In this document: one piece after another, positions 36,501 through 51,500 of the stretch
Position numbering within the stretch: position 1 is the stretch's first letter
Layout: each line of letters opens with the position of its first letter
Assembly (NCBI GenBank): GCA_948146395.1
Contig: OX411543.1
Location: 71,910,948-71,974,947 of the forward strand
Direction: 5' to 3'
DNA from: Fragum whitleyi
Taxonomy: Eukaryota > Mollusca > Bivalvia > Cardiida > Cardiidae
Length of the DNA stretch: 64,000 nucleotides
Program-made: the position numbers and the translations under genes
The notes under the pieces: generated by a model
What the model was told of the DNA's origin: nothing
Database searches by the model: none
Seen by the model: the letters and a program-made list of their open reading frames with translations, nothing else

Positions 36501-39500
36501 AATAATGGGCTTGACTTACGATTATTTTTTTCGTAAAAAGTTTAGTAAAACGGACCCTTGGGGTTGGCAAATTTCGTTCATTGTTACATGACATCCTTCA
36601 ATATGAAACGAGCCTATGCGTGTCACGAGTGCGTGCTGAACATACATTAATAAGTCTGGAGAAACACACTCTGTATTATAAACATACCCTGATTTTGACC
36701 AGTCCTGCGTTCAGGAAGTCAAAACGGCACAAACAGTTTTCCGATTGTAACCCGCTTTGCACGTGCACTTGCGTGCAAAGCGGGGTATAATTTGAAAACT
36801 ATTTGCACCGTTTTGTCATAATGAATGCGGGTTAGATTGTTCACGCCAGTAGCTATGTATTTAGCGTATAGGAAAGACTCTACCAGACATTGCAGTTGTA
36901 CAGGCTAAATTGAGTCGTAACGTTGCGCACAAATGAATAATACGTTGAAAATATCACACACTTGTTCATATAATTTGCATCACCAAATGTATTGGCAAAA
37001 GCAAATCAATATCTATAAGTATTGTTCCGCAATTTAGAGTGAGTGATCAAAGGTCAATATTGTCTATACAGGTATAGACTAAATTGACCTTTGATCACTC
37101 ACTTGAACTTGTGGATCATTTTTCTTTTAGAAAAAAATGCGTTAATTTGACTCGCCGATTGTATACAAATGTAGTGTAATCACAAGTCACATTACCGTAT
37201 TCGAGTAATATTGCCTATGGATTTATGTACTCTTAGACTTGAGGTAGTTTTAAACCGATCCTTCAAAATATGCTTTACCGAAGCAACCTCACATAGATAT
37301 TTCACATCATCTATCTCGCTTAAACAAACAAAATTTCGCATATTACGGTGACATCCAATATACTAGTAGGTAAAGATAAAGAACAGATAATTCTGTAGAT
37401 AAGAAGTTATCGTTCTTAGCAACTCTCGATTGCTGAACGCTTGATAACCCGTGTCATTAGACGCTCTATCACGTCTATCACATTTCACTTTGTTTGATTT
37501 TTACTTATATTAAACAGATTCCCTCATAATTTACGACCGGTGACATGTACATACTTATCTACTGGGGGTATCGCACCTTAAATAAAGTAGGAATACACTT
37601 GACGTAGGGAAATTAAGAAAAAAATAATGTTTTTTTTATTTAACAATTTTCTCAAACCCGAAGACATATAATAATATTTTGAGCATTGATGCATTAGAAT
37701 ACTTTAACAACGAATATTTCAAGTCATGCTCACTCATTCACATTCGGGAAGTATTTAAGAGGGTCCATTCTCCATATTTCAATTGCATTTTCTACCCGCA
37801 AGTGAGATTTATAGCAGAAAAAATCCTATTCGCCGAAATTTTACTGGTAATATAAAGTCATGTCGAATAAAGTGACTAATCCAGATAAAATTTTACTTTT
37901 TTGATTAACATCATCATAATTTCAATTAAAACAAAATCTGTCAGTCTAATCTCTTTTAAGATTTCGTTTAAAATCAATTTTGTTGTGATTAATTATCAAT
38001 TACCTTTGATCTCCAATACATCAGGTTATTTTATCTATTTGGTTATTCATAAAAATTGATCGAGACAACAGAATATGTGTGTTAAAGTTAGCCTACTAGA
38101 CGACATCATTTTAATTTTAGACTGGTTACATTTCAAGGACATTGCGGTCAAAGATTTTAACGAGGTTACATTTTGGTAAAGCCTTCTTTCACGAATCGCT
38201 TCAAAGAAAGATGTTTGTAAATATATCGTGAACACAGGAATGCAATATGGTTGCATAAACAAAAAAGCTGGAAACGTAGTGAGAGTAGAAATGATTGTCT
38301 GCTTGAAGGACTTCCTCCTTTTCTCATTTTTTTCCTTGTCTTCATTATTCTTTTGAGACGACAAACAGGGTTAACACAAAACCGAATAAAATAGTGATTA
38401 ATCTGCCCGTGTTTGAGTTAGTGATCAAATGTCAATTTAGTCTATACTAGTACAGACAAAATAGACCTTTGATCACTTACTCAAACTTGTGCATCGATAT
38501 ATGAGAATTTCGGATTTGAAATTAGTATTTGGAAAGGGTTAAACTTGACTCCGCCCCCTATTTTTCAGTTGGATAATTCAAGTCATGTGACACGGAAGCT
38601 ATCTCACCAATAGAAATTGCGGATTCGCTTACTGAGGCAGAGATTTTAAATTCATTTTCCGATATTTCGATAGAATGTTTCCCTGTCCTGTGTTCAGGAT
38701 TCTAATCGTTTGCGAACGATTAAGAAATGTTAACGTGCACAGCGGGCTCAAACTTCTCAAACGTTTTTATCTTGAATCATTGATGTTATATAGATACTTT
38801 TGAAATATTTTTTTGTCTTACACGTATTTAGACACAGTGAATTTGAATTATTATTTCTACACAAAATTCAGATCTTGTATGTACCTTGGTTATTTTTTGT
38901 TTTTGTGTATTAGCGATCTTGCCATACTCTCTAAAATCAACATTAGCCAATACAATCGTAGAATAATTTATTCGATTTGAATAAAGAAGTGATCGTTTCG
39001 AACGATTTTGAAGTGTTGAAAAGGTGTTTCGAACGATTTGGGAGCGTTTTAGAATTGTTAAGAGTGAGTGTCTGGAATAAACGAATGGAGAGCTGAGCGA
39101 GTGATTTTGAATGGGTTTAATCGAATTAGTTTCAAACTTAACTTATTGACTGCACACATACAGACAAGCAATTTCAAGAGAGTGATCAAAGATCATTTCT
39201 ACATTGAAAATGATAAGAGATAACGGTTTCTCGAACCTCACTCTTGCTTCCGGATCTAAACGAGTTTGATTTATTGTTACAATGTTTTCAAACCGAAATT
39301 CTCTCAACGAGTTTACGATACTCAGCCAAAGATCATAGTCCGCTGTCAAGTGATGGAGCGAGTGTAGCCACTGCTTATTATAACACTCGCGTTTACCCAT
39401 TTAAGATCTGGGTGGAGGGGAGCTATGTGGATAAAAAAAAACGCACAAAAAATTCCAATGGCTCGAGCTGGATTCGAACCTGAAATCGCCGATAACGAGT

Positions 39501-42500
39501 CTAAATTGAAGTTCGTAACCTCAGAAACAATATCAATGATACAAAAAAGAATGATTAGGTTTAAAGCAAATAAAGCGTTGGGCATTAGAGCCATCAAAGT
39601 TGTTTGGAAAAAATATGCGAGACGACGATGACAATCATAAAAGATGTTTCATGGCGCGAAATTAACTTCTTCCGGAATTCCCCACCAGGAAACCCCGTTG
39701 GTCTAAGAGCCTCGTTATCGATTGGGATAATTCCCACCGTCTTCGTTCCCATTTAAACATTCGAGTTAATTGATTTAGTGTGTTTTCTTTTAAACCTTAT
39801 CCGGAAACCTACTTAACTTTCATTCATTCCCCCAAAAGGTTGCGATGGAGCAGTTTTCCGGCACTGAGCCTAACTTCGGTTCCTAATGGGCCGGTGCTTT
39901 TTGTAAAACAATGATAATCGTGAGAATTACAGCGACCCGGATATAAGGAATGAATCCGACGTTAAAAATGTTTCAATGTTTCCTTTGATGCCTGACCTTT
40001 GTTTACGGCCAACCTGTACAGAAACCACAGAAAGTTGTGTTTTTTTTTTTTTCCTTCTTTTTAGCTCACCAGAACACAACATGCTCAAGAGGAGCTATTA
40101 GGATCACCTTGAGTCCGCCGGCTGTCGTCCGTCGCCAACAGTTTAGAAAAACTTCTTGGCCGATTTTGATGAAATTTAGCCAGAATGTTCCTTGGGAGAG
40201 ACCCTCTTTAAATGTTTTCGCTAAATTCTGATTGGCATATAAATTCGGGCGTGGCAGGGCCTGGCATTTTTTCACTTTAAAATCTTTGAACGACATCTCC
40301 TCCTAATCCACTGGGCCGAATTCAATGAAACTACCAGAATGATCCTTCGGTGACCCTTTTCAAAAATTGTTCGCAAAATATTGATTGGCCCATTAATACG
40401 GGCGTGGCAGGGAGGGGCTTATTGTGAGCCTCCTCAGTAATGAATGGGTTGGCGTCGTCTATTCTCACTTTAAAATCCTGAAATAAAAATTTCCTCTTCA
40501 ACATTTAGGCAAATGTGAATGAAACTTTGCCAGAAAGTTAATTGGATAAGTTCCACTGGACCAATAAATTTCAGGTGAACGATTTAGGGTCATTCTGGCC
40601 CTCTTGTTACACTCAACCTAACATTGTAGAGCCCTCTCTGAATGCAATGTGGATGACAGTTTTAGAAAATGAAAATTGAGGAAGTTTTCTAAGTGTTACA
40701 AAAGAAGCGTTCTTTACTAGCGAGAGTCGATGTTGTCGATCGGTCGTGGTCAGTGACGGATCCAGGGGCGGTTCGGGGGGGGGGGGGGGGTTCGAACGAA
40801 CTCTTCTGTATTCTAATTATTTCATTGAAGTGGACAAATTTATTTAGAATTTTACAACACAAGGAAAACGACCCCCTTTTTGTAATGTTCGAATCACATT
40901 AACATGTAATCCTACCCCCCTCCCCCCCCCCCCCCCCACACACACACACATACACACAAAAAACAAAATCTATATATAGAATTTGAGCTATTGGTTCCTT
41001 AGTAGTTCTATCTATATAGATAGGGATACTGTGGGGATAACTACTCGAATTCAAGGCCTACATCGAACCCCCTTTCTAGTGACCCCGGGGCCGAATGTCT
41101 GCCTTATGGACAAATATCGTGTGGCATAGAAAACCACTCAATGCAACCAGTATACTCTCCGAACGCCTTGAGATGGGTCGATAACCCGCCCTTATAACCT
41201 AGTTGGTAGAACGTCGGACTATCATTCAAAGGGTCTCGGATTCGAAACCGACGGTCGCAGATAGCCTTTCCGACATTGGTCTCTCACCAATAGATTGATA
41301 ATCGTTAACCTATGTCAGATAGCAGCTGGGGGTTATGAAAGGATGGAATGATAGTTCTCAGGTGCAAAAAAATACTCGGAACCCATTGTTAAGTACCCCA
41401 GCTACCTCGATATGACTGAAAGAGTGGTAATGGCGGCGTTCGGCCCCATTCAAGTCAAGTTCAAGGGGGTAAAGGCATTATCTATTGGTAGACCGCGAAG
41501 AAAAGACTCTGGCCAGCCTGGGCGGATGCACAGGCTGGCCAGAGGCTTTGCTCTGCGCACAGATGAAATCATTGGAAATGTCTCTCACAGGCTTTTACTA
41601 TAGTCCACAGAACTTGTATATTACAAAAATCGTGGCATTGTAGCCTTTTTTGTCATGTTATATATCAAAACCTTAAAGTCCGCCATTTTGGTCAAAGCTT
41701 CTAGCAGGGCAAGGTTAAGCCTAATCGCATAATAAACGAAGTTTCCGGAAGAGGGAGATCATGGGAAGGCTCGCAGAAGCTTGTCGGAACTAAATATTAA
41801 ATTTCATAATTGGTTTCCAAGCTTTTCGCGGATTGGCAAGATCAATAAAGTGTGTGGGGGTAAATTGTTATTTCTGAATTCTTATTCAAACACCGGATTA
41901 CTTGGATAAACTGTGTCGATTTTATCGAAAGTAATTATTTTGAAATTTGTCTCATTTGTTTTGTGATGATTGACCCGGAGTGATAGTGAAATGAACGCTG
42001 GCAATCCGCCTCTGTTGACCGGAGTCAAATAGTCCTTTTAGTTGTTATAGAAACCGCGGACGAATATGGTAAAAAGAACAGATGGCCGAATTACATCATC
42101 TGACAGGAAGAGCTTGCGCCATATGAATGAACGCGGATTAATTGTTGCTGAACAAATTTGTGGGCAGTCCTACAAATACTCGCGTCAAACTTAAATTCAA
42201 GACAGTCTTCTAAGGCCGAGTAATATTTTTATATTACACGGGTGTTCCTACACTGGTGGAATAAATGCAAATGAGCTTAGAACGTATAGCAACGTTATTT
42301 TTCATTGTGAAAATGACGACATAATGTGTTTTTTTTTTTCGGACGTCATTTAGCAAAAAGGGCGTTATATGTTTCGGGGAAATTATGAATCTTTAAATTT
42401 CTGGAATTTCCTCGCTTTATAGCAATCATTCAGGTCATATCACAAAAAGAATATCAAATTTGAACTAAAACATACAAAATTTATTAAACTCGTCGTCTTT

Positions 42501-45500
42501 AACAGATAAAACTCGACAAAGCCTTGTTTTTATCTGTTTGAGATCACTCGTTTAATAAATTCGGTATTCAATAACTACTCATTCAATATCCTCTATGTTC
42601 TTTATTTCACAATGACGATGCAACATGCCTTCTGCATGTCACAGACTGTCTTGTTTTCTTTACTAAATGGGCTTATGACAAGCCGAACGGTAGAAAATAA
42701 TACTTGCTCAATTCGGCATTCCATCGTCTCGATAATGCATCACGTTTGGACCAAAACCATGAGATCCTAGCTTTGTCAGTTGAACAATGGTGGAATAATA
42801 CGAGAAATAATGAATGACAGAGGCGGGATGAAAATGATCTTTACCACGAAATAGAAAGAGCCAGCTCATAATCTATCGAAAACTCAGCGTAAATATCCAA
42901 TATTTTCTTGGCAATCGAGTGATATATCATAATAAAATCGCCTGCTTTTTTCATTGTTATATTTTTTCATCTTGATTCGCATTTAAAACGCCAGATCAGA
43001 AACTTTTATTCGAAAACAGATCATAAAATTCGGGTAAAGGTATGACAAATTAATTGAGTGTTTATCATGAATTGTTACTATACATCAACGGAATGTCGCA
43101 CTTTCAGTTTCAAATCGGAGATAGCGCTCATAACGGAATATGATTTATACTTTTATCATCAAATACCCCGGGCAGCGGCAGATGACGACAACCCATTACC
43201 CCATGACACACCTTCATGAATTTCTCAAATTTTGATTACGACAACATATTTGATGCTTAGATTTACATTAATTCTTTGAAAATTAATATACAAGCCTCGC
43301 AATCAGAAAATTTGAATCGTGAAACTTGTACTTGTTCAATGTAAAATTGAAAAGAGACACATTTCATAGCAGGGTAGTGGAAATACAATTCTCTTCTTGT
43401 CCATGGACAAGTTAAGGCGATTTTGTACCTGTTCAGGATCAAAATGGACTTGTATTTATATATCTATATTTATATTAAGAAAACCTTGTTTTTACCAAGC
43501 ATTTTCTTCATAAAAGACAATGCCGTCTACCCTTTATTACAAAAATTAGAATGACTTTTATCCTAGATCTTTTTAATACTGTCGGACAAGATTTGGTGTG
43601 GTATTTACTTGTCCACGGACAAGTGGCCAAGAAAAATTGTAATTTCCTGCTAGTAAAAAAGCCCGGGTCCGACAAGTAGGGCATGGGAATTCCACACCCC
43701 TGCATAGAGAAACTATTAATGGAAATGTAAAATGAAAAACATGCTCTAGAATCACTGAAAACGAGATGTGTACACTTTACTTAAGAAATATTAAGAAGTA
43801 TGTACCAATAGCCATCATGAAAAAACACCCTCTTGTTATACGGATTTAGTCATCTCCGAAGCGGCATATACAGTGTAACCGCAATCAAAACGATTCTAAA
43901 TCGCTCACCCAGCACTCCATTCGTTCGTTCCAAACAATTACTCGAACCATTCAAAATAAGCTCCGAAATCCCCAAAATGATAAGATTAACAACAACAAAT
44001 AATGAAAATTTGTAGATATGATCCGCGATTTCATTAATACAGTTGTATTTTGTATGATGGGTTCGTGAAGATATTCATAGAATCTGTATGCATATTTCAT
44101 GAAAGGGAGGTTATGAATATCGCTATTTTTACATCCTCAACAAAATTAGCGATATTGTGTACTCCCTTGGATTTCACTCAAAGCCCGTTCCACACACTCA
44201 TTCAATTAAATTCCAAAATCATTCCAAAATCACCCATCTTGTAAATTTCACGATGTTGTTTACTGCTAACTGCGTATATCGATCTTGGTTCTTTGATTGG
44301 CTTATATATTCGACGCGAGTACTGGTGAATTTCCAAGGAAGCAGAATCGAGAGGGATTAACCTAAGATGTAAGAAATTGTTTCCCAATCGATGTAAAATA
44401 AATAGGATTAAACCAAACCATAAGACTAAATGATTGAATTATCAAAAACAATGTCGGTTACTGTGAAAATAAATTTCTGATGAAGAAAGTAGTTAAGTTA
44501 GATAAATTGACCGTTAATGACCGAGGGATTCCGTCCCCATTTTATCAGGTATTACGGAAGGTAGATAGGGCTATTGTTTGCGACAAATACGCAGCTTTTC
44601 TGACAGGATATTGTGGCGTTACTCGGATTAAAGTCATTCCCAAAGATAATCCAGTCCTTCATTATAAACCTGTCCTACGTTTAGGATGACAAAAACGGTA
44701 CAAATTGTTTGTAAATTATACCCCGCTTTGCACGTAAGTACACGTGCAAAGCGGGGAATTACTTGCAAACAGTTTGCACCTATTTGTCTTTCTGAACGCA
44801 GGGCAGGGTTACCCTAATATATGAATAATTTGAATTAAGTTGTGTCCAGAAAGATTCATGCAATCTAATCGGAAGGAAAATTGGTTTCATTTCTAAATGA
44901 AAATGAATTTGAGTATGCAGCTATCTTGTAGGTTTCCACACAAGGATGTCCTATTAGAAATCGATTACATTTATTGACAACTTTCACATTTTTGCTCCAA
45001 GTTATTAAATCATAAGATATGCAGACTGGGGTTTTTTTTTTGTTGTTGTTGTTTTAAATTTCTTTTAGGTATGAAATTAGAAACCTGTTTACATCCGTGC
45101 ATTAATCCGCTTCGATTATTCAAACGGTGTGATTGGCTTTCTTTAGTTTATAAACCTAAACGAATATAGTCTCTCTCAATGAAAGTATCTCTCCACATGA
45201 TATAGGACTGCGTAAATGGATTGAAATTGATAAGTTGTATAATTTTCGAATGATTCTGGAGAATGATATTAAAGGGGTATGTTATCGGTGGTTTCGCCCA
45301 GTTGGATATTCTATTTCCTCCTTCCTGTTTGTGTGTCTGCAATCAGACGCTTTAAAAATCACACCAGCCAATAGAATCGGGAAATGATATGATCGATTTG
45401 AAGGGAATGTTGATCGTTTTGAACGGTTTTGAAGTTTTTTGAATGAATAAATGAAGCGCTGAGCAAGTAATTTGGAATGGCTTTGAACAATATGAATGTC

Positions 45501-48500
45501 AATTTCACGGTATTACTGACTGTATATGGGAAGCGCAATGTCTAACAAAGTGCTAACTGAGGTTTGGGGGAATTTAAGAAGAAGAACCAGGATTAAATAA
45601 GTATACACGCTGGGATTTTCAAAACCTATACAATGTTCATTTCACCACAAAATATAATTCATTTCCGAATTCGACATTTGATTAACCTCTTTTTATTGTG
45701 GAATTTCAGATTTTGTCCAGCGTAATAGCTGATTTGAGACAAAAATGCGTTTTAAATGTTTTGATGAAATCGGCCCCAGGATGAAAGAACGGTACAAACT
45801 GTTTGTAAATTATATCCCGCTTTGCACGTAAATGTAATCCATAGGACTATCAAGGACTTTGAAATTTGTACGCACAATCAGAAGGCGACCACCAAAGAAT
45901 ATATAGGATAAAGGCGATATGAGGACTGATACAAGATGAATTCCCTCCGTCCGCTCCCATTTTTATGATTTGAGTGTTAGTGAATACTCAATTCATCGTA
46001 ACTACAGCTTGAATAAGCTGTAGTTTCGATGTTATGACCATATTTTTCAACAGATAACTATTTCTTTAACGCACTTGCGTAAATTCCGTAATGGGAGTTA
46101 CGCCCTTTGAAACAGTCAAATCGTCTTTACTTATGAGTGAAATCGTTAAGAGTGCTGTTTCGTCTTCTTAGTTGAGTGATCAAAACGTATTTGGGTCGTT
46201 TCACGCCTAATAAATGCTGTTTTCATGGACTTCTTTATAGGGGAACATTAAATTTCGGGACTATAAACTTTACGTGTAAGGCTCCCGCGGTAGTCCGACC
46301 TAAACCGCAAATAAAGAACAAGATTTTTTGCTTACTTTTATTTCATTCAAAAATAGGTTCTTTTTATTTTACCACTTGGATTACTCTTTTTACAAAAATG
46401 TTTTTTCATTTGTTTCTATTGATTTAAACATCACTTCAAACAGTCTTGCAGTAACAAGAAAAAAAAACACACGTGAATTAAGCGACTACTTACGGGAACA
46501 CAAAATTGATTTGTTGAAATTCTATATAAATGCGAATTTCTGAATAATCATATGTTGTCAATCTCAATAGAAGGGTCTCATGCTAATGTAAAAAACATAA
46601 CAACAAAAGAATCATTTTCGGCAACAATTTGTTAGCTAGCAAGGAAATGCCATCGAAGTTTGTCAGTTGTTTGGGTTATTTCAAAGAAATTATGAAACTG
46701 AATTTTTAAATTCCCCCTCGAAAGTGCGACTTCAACCGTTTGTAGAAGACACAAAAAAGGATATTCATAATCCATTCTTTTTCCAGAAAAAATGTGATTG
46801 AACCGCCCCTTATGTAAAAACCATTGTGCTTTGATCAACTTAAATGGTTTGTACATATGATAAAAAAAGAAGAAAAAAAGACATTCTGCATATATTCGAC
46901 ATCATTCTCATATCATTCATCAAGTTTTTAAAATCTTTGATCATTAGTTTAAAGTGATTGTGCTATTTTCTTCAAGTCGTTATTCATTGTGACACTAGAC
47001 GACGAATGAGAGCCACCATTACAGTCCCGGTGTGAATTTGGAGAAGGACCGCAGTAAATCATTTACTTATCAGCGATTGGTGCAATAAATTAGTATTTTA
47101 TACGCGGTATTTGGATTTAAAAGTCATTTGCTCTTTCGTCTATCGTATAAATGGAACTTTACAATTTCGTACACATACACACACATTATAAAAGTAAATG
47201 GTAATTAACCAAAATATTTCTTGGGGAGAAATAAGCCAGCTTTCCTTGTTGCATAAGTAAATACATGTATTTGGTCTGCCTAAATACTTAAGGATGACCA
47301 CTAAAATTTTCACAGGAGCCCTTTGCTAGAGAAGGATTTAGTAAACATGTTGTAGTATTTATTGATAAGACTTTCTTTGTAGGAGTGAACATCAAAGTAC
47401 AATGGCCTTTCAGCTATGATGATTTTATATAGATTTAGGGCCTCTTTATTTGCCAAAGTGTTCGAAGTCTGCCACTTGTTGAGGGTTTACATTATCTCTG
47501 GACACGTTGATTGTAAATACCGTGATGATATTTTCCCCAACAAGAAGCCACGACTGACCTGCTGAAAAAAAAAATCCAAGGGCGTTGATGGGGCTTAAAC
47601 ATAGATTCTATATGACCTTTCTATGAATATAATTGCTCAGAAACAAAAGGTACAGTTAATAACATTCGTAAAATTGACATTCGTTTCAATCAAAGTCATT
47701 CTAAATCGCTCACTAATCGCTCACTCATCGCTCCATCAATTCATTCATTCATTCATCCATCCATTCATTCATTCATTCATTCATTCATTCATTCATTCAT
47801 TCATTCATTCATTCATTCATTCATTCATTCATTCATTCATTCATTCCAAACACTCACTCAAAATCGCCCCAAAATGACTAATAAAGATCAAATCAGCTAT
47901 TAAATTAAAAATGATTATAAATTGCAAAAAAACGCGAATAAAAAAACGCTCCAAAATAACTAGAAATAAATAAGATCAACATATACATTCAAATTAGCAT
48001 GGTTAGAGAATTCGCGATTTCACTGAATTAATTGAATTTGTAAGCTACTGGTTGGTTCTTGGGAAAATATGAAGCTATTTATAGAAGGTATATGCATATC
48101 TTTTTAAAGGGAGGTAATGAATATCGCTAATTTTGTTCATCCTGAACAAAATAAGCGATATTGGATTACCCCCCGTTAATTTCACTTATTGATAAACCTT
48201 ACTCATCACACTCATTCAATTTCATTCCAAAATCATTCCAAAATCGTTCGCCTTGTCAATTTCACTATGTTGTTAACTGTATCTGGGAAAACCTGCAAAA
48301 ATGACGTCACTTTGCAATTTCAGTTGTCTTACCCATATTCGAACAATTTTAGACTAATCCAAATTCAAACGATTTCAAATAAAAATTCAATGTGTGTTCA
48401 AATTGAAAAGAGACTGCAAAACACTGTAGAAAACATAGAGGAAAAGAAAAATTGAAACAAGTAAGCGATCTTTATTCCCAAATGTTTACCCACATAATTG

Positions 48501-51500
48501 CTTAAAAAATCCTGTGTTGGGGAATTGGTTTCATAAACAGAGCTTAAGCATCAAATTCATTTTGGAAATAATTTTAGTAATTTTAATAATAAATAGCATT
48601 TTTTCTTCTTGTTTAAATAAACTAGAAATCTTGTACTTTTTCTTTCACAAGGAATTTTAAATCTGCTGTCAATTTTATTTTTATTCAGCCGGGTTTTCCT
48701 AAATAACGGAACATTCGTAATGCACTCGCCTTATCAATTTCACGATGTTTGTATCTGTGCCTGAAAAGCGTCTGTATTAGTTTATTTTCTTTGAACATTA
48801 ATCCACAGAAAAAATCAAGTAAATCGTTTATCGTTGAATAAATTATTAATTTGTGTTACTCTTTGCGTAACGAACGATAGTTTTATGCAAAATTTCTTTA
48901 AATTCACGGACCTATTGAACATTATTTCGACAGTAAAATTTTAAAAGCACACATTGTGTTTGATATTTACATTTTAATTACCGAAATATTTGATTCGATT
49001 TTACTGATAGAAAATAACAATGCCGATTTAAAACGCAGTAACTTTTTTTTGTTTCAACTACATCCGCTTTAGTGAAATTGCAAGTGATATGTCTATATCG
49101 TATCAAATAACCGTATGATTTCCTACTTTGGCTACATGCAAGTAAATCCAGACGTTTTGAAAATTTAAAAAAGCCACGGGCTCAGACAGAGATTCACGGT
49201 TTTATTTAGAAAAAACATACACACACAAAAACAACATAAAAGCCATGGATTCATCCAAAAACTCTAACATTTACAAATCTGGCTTTATGGAAACACTTGA
49301 AACTTCGAATATATGTTCACTATCAAAAGAGTAATTCAAACAAAAGATAAAGAAGTCTTAGTTAACGATGAAACAACTAAAGTATTCTTACTTTGTCCAG
49401 ATTCCTACCTTGCGCACGGACAATTCTTGAATCGTACTGCGCAAAGTAAGAATTCTTACTATGCCCGACAAAGTCAATATTCCTTCTTTGCGCAGGACAT
49501 TTCCGGAATTGTACCGATTCCTACTTTGCGCCGAACATCTACATATATATATATTCTTTTATCTATCTATCTATTTTTTTGGTGTGTGTGTGTGGGGGGG
49601 GGGGGTAAAAAACTTTAAAACTTGAATGCATAATTATTGGGAAATACAGTTGCAGAAAATCACGTCAAGCATAAATTGTTACGGTTCACACAATTCGCAA
49701 TTGAAATAAATGTATACTATTGTAGCATTATTTGTTATCTTTGATTTAATGGCAAGAAATAAATACGCTTTTTATGAATATAATTATTACATTACGGTTT
49801 TAATTCAATGTTCCCACCACAGCAACCAAACCGGCAAAATATATGCCCTGAAACAGCAAAATTGATATTAGTTTTTTTTCTAAACATTTTTGTTTGAATT
49901 CAGTGGAATGTCTCTCTAAGTTGCGTGTGAGTTGAAGGATGGGGCGTTTTTTTTATATTATCATTTAGTGACTCGGTAGGTGGGTTCAAGGAAAAATACA
50001 TTTCTGAGAGACAAAATGTCTATTGTCTTTTTTTTTTTTTTTTTTTAAACAAAAAAAACTTTACTTAAGAAAATAGAAGTTAAAAACTATTTTAAAACGA
50101 TAGTCTTGTATTCATAGATTGTAAACAAATTATTTTGATTATACCGGAAGCGAGCTGCATTTGACCCTTGGTGAGGGAACAGTCTATCTGGGAAGTATGT
50201 AAAGTAGAGACTCTGCATAGGCGTAATTAGGGTTTTGAAATATATACGCACTCAGCAGACCAACAAGAAATATATATAATAAAGACGATGAGTTGACTGT
50301 GACAAAAGATGAATGGCCTCTGTCCTTTATGATTTAAGCGTCGTGAATAATCAAAACATCGAACATCAAACAACTTGAATCAGCTGTAGTTTCGATGTGA
50401 TAATAATTCATAACAAAAGAGGTTTTTTTTCTATTACGCACTTGCGTAATATGCGTAATGGGAGTTACGCCCTTGCTCTGTCCTATGTTCCAGATGAAAA
50501 CGTTCGCAAAACGTTTGAGAAATGTCACCCCGCTTTGCATTTATCCCTTTCCTGTTTAATCCCTGCTTTTTACGTGCCTATGATTTTATGATTTAGAAAA
50601 CATTGTGAAAAAAGAAGAAATTGCTTATGACAAGCAATTCTTCTTTTTCCACACTATTTTCTACCCTTCAGAAAGTTATTTTTCAAATTAAATCCACTTT
50701 AAATTTTCGTCTGCAAAACCTTTGAATTTGGACAGGTCCAAAATTTTGTAAAACAGGAAAGTGTTATACTAAGGTGCAAGGGTAATGCTGCGTTTCCTCT
50801 TTGTTCCCGGCGACCACGGCGGCCTCATTTCAGACAACCGTGGCTAAAACGGGACGAACGTGGAACAACACAGGGCGACGAGATTAGTAAACGTAACAGA
50901 AAGGGACTGCCGTGGCCGCCGGGGCAATTTTTTAAACTGTCAAAAAAATCTGCCACGGCAATCCCGGCTGAAATGAGAAACGTTATAAAACGGGATGAAC
51001 GCAACAACACGTGACTGCACGTAACATACCGTAGCGAAACTTGGAAGAGATCCGTAGCGCAAATTGTCTATTATGTTAATATATTTATTTGAATTCTAAA
51101 TCTTAAGAGATAATTCTCAGCTAAGCACGAAAAAGATTTAAAACCTTTGAAACTAGCTAATGAAAACGAAACAAGGTTTTAAAAAAGTGATAGTTACAAA
51201 AATAAAAATAAAAAAAAAAAAAAAAAAACGTCAAAAATGCACCAAAGAAGTAAATCTACTCTAAGTATTGATTTCTTTCTCTTTTTGCGTATCTTATTCT
51301 GTTTAAAAGTAACGTTCAAAGGGTTCAGTGCAACATGTTTTTCATCAAAAGTCCGTAAGTTATTTTGGTTCTCGAATTCATTAGCCACGTTTTCAATAAG
51401 TATTTGTAAAACAATACGGCGTATTTCAATATCTCTTGTCATTATTTGCTTTTTGCGCCAATATCGCACCTGTCCGTTCATATTTGAATTTTGACACTCT

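Noticed and set aside
47623..47877. Open frame with repeated His-Ser-Phe-Ile units
   Set aside because: It is the ATTC microsatellite inside a TIR-B MITE.
49384..49531. CRISPR-like array
   Set aside because: Irregular repeats in both orientations in animal DNA; no regular spacer structure.
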